Source: JBCLLP01 sp039738635 (GTDB taxonomy: Bacteria; Patescibacteriota; Saccharimonadia; CAILAD01; BJGX01). From it: a stretch of 42,203 bases of DNA. Position 1 is the stretch's first letter, and the number at the start of each line of letters is the position of its first letter. The stretch spans positions 1 through 42,203 of the forward strand of contig JBCLLN010000007.1 in NCBI GenBank assembly GCA_039738635.1, given 5' to 3'. Shown piece after piece: positions 14,639 through 21,299 of the stretch. The translations under genes and the position numbers were made by a program. The notes beneath the pieces are model-generated. The model was not told the DNA's origin. It saw only the letters and a list, made by a program, of their open reading frames with translations, and made no database searches.

Positions 14639-15351
14639 AATTCCTTAAGCCAATCATCCATTTCATCTAACTTACTCTCTAGCTCTTCGGGCATCACAAA
14701 AATAAAGCCTTCAATATCCATTATATGCTTTTCATCCAAATCTCTATAAATATGCTTATTGCCATATTCTAGTTTTGCATCTAACCCAGACTTGCGACGC
14801 AAGAATTTTACTGCCATCCCAATTATATGATCGTAATAGATCTTGGCCTCAATTGGCTTCCCACGACGAATATTCTTAATTACGAGAGGGCGCATTGCCT
14901 TATAATAATGCAAAATACGTTCCTTCGATTTAGCTTCATCAAAATCCGCAGCTTTCGAATCATAAAATTTTAATTCAGCATCTTTATTAAAAACAACATC
15001 AATAATATCAATGCCTTTATCAAACCCACTTTTCCCAGGAAAAGGCTGTACATTTACATCAATAGTTAAGAATTCTGTAGTACCTTCTATATGATAAATA
15101 ATATGTCGTTGGTCATTATCCTTAAAAACCTCATACTCTAGATCGATCGGGCCAATTTGTTCTAAAGACGTTTTTATTAATTCATATGTTTTATCAATCT
15201 TATCTGGATCTACCTCAAACCAAACATCAATGTCAGAATATTCATCGCCAAACCCTTGAGCCACCGAACCTTCTAACCACATAGCGTGTACGTAGTCTAA
15301 ATCTTTAAGAGAATCTTGCAGCTTAGAAATTATTTCGGTGCACTTGTCCAT
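14635..15351 (-). CDS. Nucleotidyltransferase-fold protein
   Basis: A 238-residue protein. The N-terminal part carries the polymerase-beta-type nucleotidyltransferase signature MWLEGSVAQGFGDEYSDIDVW (G-S ... S-D-I-D), with further acidic residues at LTIDVNVQPF. The helical C-terminal part (YYKAMRPLVIKNIRRGKPI ... HIIGMAVKFLRRK) resembles that of aminoglycoside or small-molecule adenylyltransferases. Substrate is unknown. Stop/start overlaps with both yebC (1 nt, TAATG) and ruvC (4 nt) place it inside the yebC-ruvC operon, which usually has no such gene. The sequence is more AT-rich than its neighbours, so acquisition is possible. Confidence 0.85.
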   Translation of the reverse strand: MDKCTEIISKLQDSLKDLDYVHAMWLEGSVAQGFGDEYSDIDVWFEVDPDKIDKTYELIKTSLEQIGPIDLEYEVFKDNDQRHIIYHIEGTTEFLTIDVNVQPFPGKSGFDKGIDIIDVVFNKDAELKFYDSKAADFDEAKSKERILHYYKAMRPLVIKNIRRGKPIEAKIYYDHIIGMAVKFLRRKSGLDAKLEYGNKHIYRDLDEKHIMDIEGFIFVMPEELESKLDEMDDWLKEL

Positions 15352-16088
15352 TATTCCAACTTACCTAAAATCTCGTCAGCTATATCAAAATTACTGGTAA
15401 CTTCCACGACATCATCAAGGTCGTCTAGGGCCTCCATAAGATTTAGTATGGTTTTGGCCTTGCCCTCATCTTTTATAATTATCGTTTGGCTTGGTTCTTG
15501 CTTTAGCTCAGCGCTCTCTATCTTAGCTGGCCGTAGCGCATCTCGCACTGCCTCAAACTTATTAGGGGTGGTGTATATAACCAACTGCTCGCCAGTGTCA
15601 TTAATATCATCGGCGCCAGCTTCAATAGCTATTAGGCTATATTCGTCTTTATTAGCCTCGGGTGTGCAGACTATCACACCCTTTTGCTCAAATAAGTAGG
15701 CCACTGAGCCTTGAGCCCCCAGACTGCCGCCGTGTTTGGCAAAGGCGGATTTGACCTCAGGAGTGGTGCGATTACGATTATCGCTAAGTGCTTTGACCAT
15801 AATTGCCACTCCAGAGGGCCCATAGCCCTCATAGGCTAGCTCTTCAAGCTTGGCTCCACCGCCCAGGCCACTACCTTTTGCAATAGCCCGCTCAATATTG
15901 CCAGCTGGCACATTAGCGGCTTTGGCTTTTTGGATAGCTAGGCGTAATTTAAAGTTCATAGCTGGGTCGGCACCACTCTGAGCCGCAATAGATATCTCGG
16001 CAGCCATTTTGGTAAATACCTTGCCTCGTTTGGCGTCTAGGGCGCCCTTTTTATGCTTGATACTGGCCCATTTAGAATGTCCTGACAT
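15351..16088 (-). CDS. yebC: YebC/PmpR-family protein (TACO1 family)
   Basis: A 245-residue protein with the family N-terminus MSGHSKWASIKHKKGALDAK and downstream NIERAIAKGSGLGG, ELAYEGYGPSGVAIMV, ALSDNRNRTTPEVKSAFAKH and GSVAYLFEQKGV. Members were first described as transcription regulators. More recent work on the family links them to translation of difficult (proline-rich) stretches. It typically neighbours ruvC, as it does here apart from the inserted nucleotidyltransferase. A GGAG lies about 10 nt before the ATG. Confidence 0.96.
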   Translation of the reverse strand: MSGHSKWASIKHKKGALDAKRGKVFTKMAAEISIAAQSGADPAMNFKLRLAIQKAKAANVPAGNIERAIAKGSGLGGGAKLEELAYEGYGPSGVAIMVKALSDNRNRTTPEVKSAFAKHGGSLGAQGSVAYLFEQKGVIVCTPEANKDEYSLIAIEAGADDINDTGEQLVIYTTPNKFEAVRDALRPAKIESAELKQEPSQTIIIKDEGKAKTILNLMEALDDLDDVVEVTSNFDIADEILGKLE

Positions 16089-16123
16089 ACTTTGGTTCTC
16101 CGTTTTACAGATTAGAATACTAT

Positions 16124-17554
16124 CTATTTTAACAATTCATTAGGGTTTTGGATAGACATAAGCCCAGAGTATGGTTTGCGATGGTAGGCGATGACTCCAA
16201 CTATTACCAGGCAAACATACCATATAAGTAGTACTATTACATCTGGCTGGTCAATAACCACAAAGGATTTTTGGGATTGGAGATAATTGAGAAAGTTAAA
16301 TATTATATCTACTAGCTGGCTTAGTGGTGAGCCAATAATGTATGCGGTATTGGGCAATATCATACCCACTATTGCCATACCAAAGCCTGCCAGCATTAAG
16401 AATGGAATAAAGGGCATAAGCACCATATTGGATACTAGCGCAACAAGCGAGTAAGTTCCAAATAAGTATAATAAATACGGAATGGTGGCTATTTGGGCGG
16501 CCAGGGTAATGGATACCAGCTCGCTATAGAGCGGGGCTTTTTTGGGTAGGGCGTTTTGAATGATTGGTGCCAGAATAACTATTCCTGTCAGTGACAAAAA
16601 TGATAATTGCCAGCCAATATCCTCAATGACTGCAGTGGGGCTTAGCACTAATGTCCCCACAGCAGTCAGGCTAATACAAGTAAAGATACTAAGGGGCCGA
16701 CCATAATAGCTAGCCAATAAAAACACTGTGGCCATTATTCCAGCTCGCAGTACCGATGCCGAGCCACCCGTCAATAGTACAAAACCCCACACCAACACCA
16801 ATGATAATACTAGGCTACCCCACAGCCAGCGCTTGCGTAGTAGCCTTTGGAATAGTACTACTAGGATAGTTAAATTATAGCCAGACACAGCCACCACATG
16901 AGAGAGCCCTACTGCATTCAGCGTGTTTTGAGATTCCGGAGGTAGTGAGCTACGAGCACCCACTAAGATGCCCTTAATAAACCCTGTAGCTGGCTCGCGT
17001 AATGATCTGTCTATGCCAGTGTATAGGGCAGTTTTAGCCTGCACCAAGAATGGCTGTTGCATGGACGCTATAGCTACAATTGCATAGTTTATCTGATACC
17101 CAGGCTTGGCTAATATAGGATATATCTTACCACTTACTCTGACTCTATAGCCTTCCTTGGCTGCCGAGGAAAATGTTTTGATTCTCATATCCCCTGCTTT
17201 ACTCTGTCCGTCTACCACTACATTGGTGATTATAAAAACATAATTCCTGTCCTTATCCCAATACGGATCGCCTTTGATCTCCCCCTCTACTATTACCTTA
17301 TGGCGCACCGAGCTAGCCAAGCCATGAGCCGATAAATAATTAAGATGGCTAGTAATAAGAGCCACGCCAATAATGAAGCTACACAAGAATATGGGTACTA
17401 CCCTGAGCTTGGCAGATAGTACAAATGCCGATACTGCACTCACAATGCCAAATACTACCCAAGTATCATTAGGACTAAAGGAATAATTATATCCGGTGAC
17501 AATGCCTAATATAATACATATACAGGCGGCGATGATGATGGTTGGCCGACGCAT
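16124..17554 (-). CDS. comEC: ComEC/Rec2-type DNA uptake channel, short form
   Basis: A 476-residue polytopic membrane protein. Three N-terminal helices are followed by an OB-like region (VIVEGEIKGDPYWDKDRNYV ... YRVRVSGKIYP). The competence domain then carries the hallmark HVVAVSGYNLTILV and about eight further helices. ComEC carries single-stranded DNA across the inner membrane during natural transformation. The C-terminal metallo-beta-lactamase-like domain of full-length ComEC (700-800 residues) is absent, as in the short-form proteins. It lies 35 bp upstream of yebC in the same direction. Confidence 0.92.
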   Translation of the reverse strand: MRRPTIIIAACICIILGIVTGYNYSFSPNDTWVVFGIVSAVSAFVLSAKLRVVPIFLCSFIIGVALITSHLNYLSAHGLASSVRHKVIVEGEIKGDPYWDKDRNYVFIITNVVVDGQSKAGDMRIKTFSSAAKEGYRVRVSGKIYPILAKPGYQINYAIVAIASMQQPFLVQAKTALYTGIDRSLREPATGFIKGILVGARSSLPPESQNTLNAVGLSHVVAVSGYNLTILVVLFQRLLRKRWLWGSLVLSLVLVWGFVLLTGGSASVLRAGIMATVFLLASYYGRPLSIFTCISLTAVGTLVLSPTAVIEDIGWQLSFLSLTGIVILAPIIQNALPKKAPLYSELVSITLAAQIATIPYLLYLFGTYSLVALVSNMVLMPFIPFLMLAGFGMAIVGMILPNTAYIIGSPLSQLVDIIFNFLNYLQSQKSFVVIDQPDVIVLLIWYVCLVIVGVIAYHRKPYSGLMSIQNPNELLK

Positions 17555-17793
17555 AACTTATAGATTAACGGCATGAGCATTTTGACGCCAAGCACATACG
17601 GTATGGCTGGCTTGATTAATATGCTAATAAAACTTATAATAATCAGGTTAATGCTTAGTACATTAAGCGTTATATGCTTAAAATCCAAACATAGAGTAGA
17701 CGGGTGTTGGATTAAGTATTAATTCTATGCGAGAATTAAAGCAGTTACTTTATTATTTATGCCAAGCAAAACCGATGCGTTGTATTATACTTT

Positions 17794-17870
17794 GGGCCCA
17801 TAGCTCAGTTGGTTAGAGCGGCTGCCTTTTAAGCAGCTTGTCGTGGGTTCGAGTCCCACTGGGCCCTCCA
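17794..17870 (+). tRNA. tRNA-Lys (anticodon TTT)
   Basis: Acceptor GGGCCCA/TGGGCCC, anticodon stem GCTGC/GCAGC, loop CTTTTAA with anticodon TTT, T-loop TTCGAGT and encoded CCA. The discriminator is T. A TATTAT-like box lies about 10 bp upstream. Its last 18 bases recur at 17949-17966 and, with one change, at 18144-18161. The 17555-17793 spacer upstream holds only this promoter region and no gene. Confidence 0.96.
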
Positions 17871-17882
17871 CAGATTCGACAA

Positions 17883-17905
17883 GCTCACCGTTTGGTGGGC
17901 TTTTT
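17883..17905 (+). terminator. Terminator after tRNA-Lys(TTT)
   Basis: GCTCACC pairs with GGTGGGC around GTTT, followed by TTTTT. It begins 13 bp after the encoded CCA. Confidence 0.75.
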
Positions 17906-17948
17906 GAATTCGTTTTAGGTCAGTGGTTTATCCTGAGCCAGTCAAAGG

Positions 17949-17966
17949 GTCCCACTGGGCCCTCCA
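17949..17966 (+). repeat. tRNA-Lys 3'-end duplicate (att-like), copy 2
   Basis: The 18 bases are identical to the 3' end of tRNA-Lys including the T arm end, acceptor strand and CCA. It is followed directly by another terminator-like hairpin (about 17965-18004; AAAGTAA/TTACTTT outer stem with AGCC/GGCT inside). This is the pattern expected when an integrating element displaces a tRNA 3' end. Confidence 0.75.
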
Positions 17967-18004
17967 AAGTAAGAGCCTCGTCCGTAAGGATGGGGCTTTT
18001 ACTT
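17965..18004 (+). terminator. Terminator-like hairpin behind att copy 2
   Basis: The outer stem AAAGTAA/TTACTTT encloses AGCC/GGCT and GTCC/GGAT around a GTAA loop. It could be the displaced original terminator of the tRNA. Confidence 0.55.
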
Positions 18005-18145
18005 TGGAGCTGTTTATTGGCTTGAACTCACGGCGTAGATTTTCTGCAATAAAAAGATACATGTCGTGATAGTTCGGTGGAGCGAGGACGCGCTTTAGGA
18101 ACTTGTTTCGAGCACGCCGCAGCGAAAAAGGACAAAGTCCGCTAT

Positions 18146-18161
18146 CTCACTGGGCCCTCCA
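18146..18161 (+). repeat. tRNA-Lys 3'-end duplicate (att-like), copy 3
   Basis: CTCACTGGGCCCTCCA matches the tRNA-Lys 3' end with one substitution (CTCAC for CCCAC). The 18005-18145 stretch between copies 2 and 3 has no gene. No integrase gene lies within the window. Confidence 0.65.
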
Positions 18162-18229
18162 TTAAAAACACCTACCCAAATCTATAAAAGCCTTCTCGCC
18201 TAAGCTGTCTTTTGCTATACTTTGATTAA

Positions 18230-18865
18230 ATGAAAAAATATCTATTAATCTTTCTAGCTGCTACTCTTTCAGGTTTTGTATTTATACCTTTTAGTTACTG
18301 CTATGAAGTCAGTGGCGGGGACCCAACAGCTGGAGTGGGATTAGCTTGTCGTACAGGGTGGATAACGCCAGTTTTTCAAAATAGCAATACTCGTATATTC
18401 ATTGCTATATGTTTTGCAGCACTCATTACAACGGTCTATTTTATATATAAAAAAATTCGACCTGCACTTATGAAGAAAAATCAAAAAAGTTTAACACTTC
18501 TTATAATAATCTTAGTACTGTTAACGCTTTGTGTGGTTGGATTAATCAGCTGGCGCATTTATGAAACTAACATCTTTAATGCGCCTATAACGCAACCTCA
18601 GCCCGAGGAAAAACTCCCAAGCTGTGAAAATGGAGTTATGGAAAATAGTGGAGTTATTATTGTGCAGTTTAATATTTCCTCTAAGGAGGAGCAGCTAGCA
18701 ATCATTACTGAAGAACTCGCTACTGTAAATCAAGAATATGACTCATTTCCTGGTATGTATGCATTGAATGTCACAAAGGGAAAAGAGCAAGCAGCCGTCA
18801 ATGCCTTCAAGGCGCATCCAGGGGTAAAGGAAACATGGCTTAATGGTTGCGGGTCTAGAATGTAA
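18230..18865 (+). CDS. Membrane protein with C-terminal inhibitor-I9-like domain
   Basis: A 211-residue protein with a signal-like first helix (about 4-25). A short extracytoplasmic loop contains Cys (YCYEVSG ... ACRTGW), and two more helices follow (about 57-75 and 87-110). The final 75 residues are soluble: GVIIVQFNISSKEEQLAI, then YALNVTKGKEQAAVNAFKAH and PGVKETWLNGCG. They have the strand-helix pattern of the ferredoxin-like inhibitor I9 / subtilase propeptide fold. Function is unknown, and the I9 call is tentative. A TATACT box lies 8 nt before the ATG, so translation may be leaderless. It is the first gene behind the tRNA-Lys att-like repeats. Confidence 0.7.
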   Translation: MKKYLLIFLAATLSGFVFIPFSYCYEVSGGDPTAGVGLACRTGWITPVFQNSNTRIFIAICFAALITTVYFIYKKIRPALMKKNQKSLTLLIIILVLLTLCVVGLISWRIYETNIFNAPITQPQPEEKLPSCENGVMENSGVIIVQFNISSKEEQLAIITEELATVNQEYDSFPGMYALNVTKGKEQAAVNAFKAHPGVKETWLNGCGSRM

Positions 18866-18870
18866 TAATC

Positions 18871-18890
18871 ATTCCAGGGAGACACCCTGG
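18871..18890 (+). repeat. Dispersed CCAGGG-agaca-CCCTGG hairpin, copy 1
   Basis: A palindromic CCAGGG/CCCTGG stem with loop AGACA, preceded by ATT. Other copies are at 19570, 21147 and 34641, all plus-oriented and intergenic. This copy lies 6 bp after a stop codon. Confidence 0.75.
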
Positions 18891-18934
18891 TACAAATAAT
18901 TGGCCTTTGATTTTATCTCTGGTATTATTATAGG

Positions 18935-19528
18935 ATGCAGACCGAGATAGAAGCTAAGTGGCTAAATATTGACTTAAATAGCATGCGTCAAAAACTCAGA
19001 GCCGTTAATGCCGTTCTCGTTGAGCCAGAACGCCTAATGACTCGCAGCGTGTTCGATTACCCCGACGAAAGGCTTAAAAAGATTGGCGGCTGGATAAGAG
19101 TTCGTGATGAGGGCGATAAAGTAACACTAAGCTATAAGCAGCTAAACGACAGGACGCTGCACGGCACGAAAGAAGTAACTGTTGTGGTTGACAGCTTCGA
19201 AACGACTTGCGAATTTCTGCAATCGATCGGTTTAGAATCTAAATCTTTTCAAGAAACCAAACGCGAGAGCTGGAAATTAGTTGACGCAGAAATTGAACTA
19301 GATACTTGGCCGTGGATACCAAGCTTTGTAGAAATTGAAGCACCTAACGAAAAAACATTGAAAGAAGTAGCGTCAAAACTAGGGCTTGATTTTGCAAAGG
19401 CAACACATGGTAGTGTCGAACCAGCATATCAAGCAGTGTACGACGTCACCGAAGAAGAAATAGATAACTGGGAAGAGATCCGTTTTACCAATGTACCAAA
19501 CTGGCTAGCCGTGAAAAAGAAGCCCTAG
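18935..19528 (+). CDS. CYTH-domain protein (CyaB / thiamine-triphosphatase-like)
   Basis: A 197-residue protein with the CYTH signature E-x-E-x-K at the N-terminus (MQTEIEAKWLNI). Charged tunnel strands follow: GGWIRVRDEGDKVTLSYKQ, ESWKLVDAEIELDTWPWIPS, FVEIEAPNEKTLKEVASKLG. CYTH enzymes bind triphosphate groups with divalent metal, acting as class IV adenylate cyclases, thiamine triphosphatases or polyphosphatases. The substrate here cannot be told. The layout is closest to CyaB-like stand-alone CYTH proteins. A TATTAT box lies 6 nt before the ATG. A terminator-like hairpin follows (AAAACAGAG/CTCTGTTTT, about 19595-19620). Confidence 0.88.
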   Translation: MQTEIEAKWLNIDLNSMRQKLRAVNAVLVEPERLMTRSVFDYPDERLKKIGGWIRVRDEGDKVTLSYKQLNDRTLHGTKEVTVVVDSFETTCEFLQSIGLESKSFQETKRESWKLVDAEIELDTWPWIPSFVEIEAPNEKTLKEVASKLGLDFAKATHGSVEPAYQAVYDVTEEEIDNWEEIRFTNVPNWLAVKKKP

Positions 19529-19569
19529 GCCTACCACCAACTTAACTTCCGAAATTTGTAATATTCTTC

Positions 19570-19589
19570 ATTCCAGGGAGACACCCTGG
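19570..19589 (+). repeat. Dispersed CCAGGG-agaca-CCCTGG hairpin, copy 2
   Basis: Identical in all 20 bases to 18871-18890, and followed by ATCAA as in two other copies. It lies between the CYTH gene and its terminator. Confidence 0.75.
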
Positions 19590-19593
19590 ATCA

Positions 19594-19620
19594 AAACAGA
19601 GGTAAATTATCTCTGTTTTA
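19594..19620 (+). terminator. Terminator after the CYTH gene
   Basis: AAAACAGAG pairs with CTCTGTTTT around a 9-nt loop. It ends just before the -10-like TATAGT (19624-19629) of the next gene. Confidence 0.6.
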
Positions 19621-19635
19621 TGTTATAGTACGCTA

Positions 19636-20124
19636 ATGAGTAAACGACATCCAATTTTAGCAATATGTGCCAGTGCGAGCACTTATAATAAAGTCATTCC
19701 TTTTAGCGATGACCTAGAAGCCCAGGGCTTTAGGTATGTACTCCCAGCAACTGCCCAAAGAATGAAAGAAGATGGAACCACGAACACTGAAGTCGTTATT
19801 GATTGGGCAAACAATCCAAAAGGCTATGAATATAAATCACAACTAATTAGAGAGCATTTTGATGTAATATCTAACTGTGACGCACTATTAGTGCTTAATT
19901 ATGAAAAAAACAGCAAGCCAAACTATATAGGTGGTAATGTGTTGATGGAGATGGCTGTCGGCTTTTATTTGCACAAACCAATCTTTATATATAATTCTGC
20001 ACCAACTGGATCACCTTTAATTGATGAAGTTCTGGGTATGCAGCCAGTTTTCTTAAATGGCGACATAAGTATTTTGCCCGATGAGTATGAGAAGTTCAAG
20101 AATAAAAACTTAATTGAAATATAG
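19636..20124 (+). CDS. Nucleoside 2-deoxyribosyltransferase-like protein
   Basis: A 162-residue Rossmann-like protein. The N-terminus HPILAICASASTYNKVIPF and the block DALLVLNYEKNSKPNYIGG ... NVLMEMAVGFYLHKPIFIYN match the nucleoside 2-deoxyribosyltransferase-like superfamily, in which the Glu of GGNxxxE lines the active site. Members exchange or cleave nucleobases from (deoxy)nucleosides or nucleotides. Some are nucleotide-degrading effectors in signalling and defence, so the exact role is open. TATAGT lies 6 nt before the ATG (leaderless). It is next to the CYTH protein, another nucleotide/triphosphate enzyme. Confidence 0.8.
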   Translation: MSKRHPILAICASASTYNKVIPFSDDLEAQGFRYVLPATAQRMKEDGTTNTEVVIDWANNPKGYEYKSQLIREHFDVISNCDALLVLNYEKNSKPNYIGGNVLMEMAVGFYLHKPIFIYNSAPTGSPLIDEVLGMQPVFLNGDISILPDEYEKFKNKNLIEI

Positions 20125-20294
20125 TTGCAATAGCCTCTACTTCGCTGTACAGCGAAGGCCCTCCAAAGCATAAGCGGCAAAAGCGCTACTTTTATGCTAA
20201 CAAGGAGTGTTCAAAGTATGAAATGCGTGTTTTAGAGAAATTAAAGGAAACTAAACCCAACAAATTACAAATATTAAAGAAGTTGGTATTCTAG
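20118..20294 (+). pseudogene. Possible gene remnant with no start codon
   Basis: A 58-codon open stretch lies behind the deoxyribosyltransferase-like gene and ends at TAG. It reads ... YSEGPPKHKRQKRYFYANK ... KLKETKPNKLQILKKLVF. It has no ATG before codon 37 and no placed Shine-Dalgarno. It contains CTTCGCTGTACAGCGAAG (a perfect 18-bp palindrome) and GGCCCTCCAAAG, which also occurs in the tRNA-Lys-derived repeat copy 2. It may be a chance open frame or the tail of a decayed gene from an integrated element. Family not recognised. Confidence 0.3.
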
Positions 20295-20310
20295 CCAACT
20301 TACCCTACGC

Positions 20311-20715
20311 TTACTTAAAGGCTTCTTTTTTGTTGATACCCTTAGGATTATTCTTGACGTGATTATAGTGAAGCGTAGCGACAACAACAAGCACTACGGT
20401 AGCTAGAAGCAGTACCCCATATCCATAAGGCATTATTGCTGGCAGGAATAACTTTGGACCCCATATCGACAAGAAAGCTATTACGTATAGTATGCCAGCA
20501 AACTGAAACTCTATATTGCCACGATGGTTACGAGCCTTATCAGTTCCGCCTAATAAAGCACCTGTTATAGCCCAAGTCAATCCGTATGCAATCGCCCACG
20601 GTGCAATATAGCCAAATTGCCCAGTAGTAACTAAGTGATTGAGGGTTATGAAAAAAATCAGCGACGTAATGCTATTTATAGCCGCAAAAATTGTGGCATT
20701 TCTGGTAAGTATCAT
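20311..20715 (-). CDS. Four-helix membrane protein paired with PadR regulator
   Basis: A 134-residue protein with about four membrane helices (roughly 8-27, 36-58, 71-88 and 93-113) and short loops. The C-terminus is basic (YNHVKNNPKGINKKEAFK). Its start overlaps the end of the PadR-like gene by 4 bp, so the two are translationally coupled. PadR regulators often control membrane or efflux proteins next to them, which makes this the likely target. Function is otherwise unknown. Confidence 0.7.
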   Translation of the reverse strand: MILTRNATIFAAINSITSLIFFITLNHLVTTGQFGYIAPWAIAYGLTWAITGALLGGTDKARNHRGNIEFQFAGILYVIAFLSIWGPKLFLPAIMPYGYGVLLLATVVLVVVATLHYNHVKNNPKGINKKEAFK

Positions 20716-21080
20716 ATCTTTTCTCCTTTAATTAAATATTGTACATCCGATTGATCAAAAAGGCTAATGTTTCTAATTGTAAACTCTTGTAGCAGTTTTT
20801 CTCCAAGTTTTGACAGTGAATAGAGCTTATTCTTAGGGCCACCACTTCTTGCCACTTCCCGATAATCTACAAGCTCAAGGTCGTAATGCTTACGCAGGAC
20901 ACGATAAAGGGTTTGCTCGGCAGTTACATAGGAATTATTTGTAAGCTGTTCAATGCGCTTTTTTAGGGCTTGCACATTAAGCTCTTTATCTTGTAGAGCG
21001 ATAAAAATCCAGAATGTCAGTAGTCCTTGCCTGAATACATCTTCCCAATCAGCTAGTAGTTTATCTTCATACATCTTCAT
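20712..21080 (-). CDS. PadR-like winged-helix transcriptional regulator
   Basis: A 122-residue protein with an N-terminal winged helix-turn-helix: FRQGLLTFWIFIALQDKELN, then YVTAEQTLYRVLRKHYDLELV and SGGPKNKLYSLSKLGEKLL. The last block matches the PadR pattern (G-G-P ... K-Y-x-L-T-x-x-G). The start at 21080 is chosen because longer frames run through the promoter: the -10 box ends 10 nt upstream. A perfect palindrome overlaps that -10 box, which suggests autorepression. The downstream membrane gene overlaps by 4 bp. Confidence 0.85.
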   Translation of the reverse strand: MKMYEDKLLADWEDVFRQGLLTFWIFIALQDKELNVQALKKRIEQLTNNSYVTAEQTLYRVLRKHYDLELVDYREVARSGGPKNKLYSLSKLGEKLLQEFTIRNISLFDQSDVQYLIKGEKI

Positions 21081-21085
21081 AACAC

Positions 21086-21118
21086 CCTGTATTATACAGG
21101 ATATATAATACAAGTCAA
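21086..21118 (-). promoter_or_regulatory. PadR promoter with overlapping palindromic operator
   Basis: On minus: TTGACT (21113-21118), a 16-bp spacer and TATAAT (21091-21096). The perfect palindrome CCTGTATTATACAGG (21086-21100) covers the -10 box. A repressor bound there would block its own promoter (inference). Confidence 0.7.
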
Positions 21119-21146
21119 GTCTAACCTGTTGTTGCTAAAATTTATT

Positions 21147-21166
21147 ATTCTAGGGAGACGCCCTGG
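21147..21166 (+). repeat. Dispersed hairpin, diverged copy 3
   Basis: ATTCTAGGGAGACGCCCTGG differs from the other copies at two positions, one in each half: C to T in the left arm and A to G in the loop. ATCAA follows as in the others. Confidence 0.65.
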
Positions 21167-21299
21167 ATCAACCCTGATCAAGATTGTATACTCATCCGAA
21201 TATTGTACCTCTCCCATTTGATTAATGTGTTCTGATGCCAAAGAGAACTTAGAACTTTAGTCAACACGCATGTGGGATGATATAATGAACATAAGTATT

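Noticed and set aside
17506..17688. 60-codon hydrophobic frame on minus upstream of comEC
   Set aside because: It overlaps the comEC start in another frame and has no Shine-Dalgarno. Its hydrophobic translation fits AT-rich chance sequence.
21081..21113. Longer PadR start upstream of 21080
   Set aside because: The extension would be encoded by the promoter and operator.
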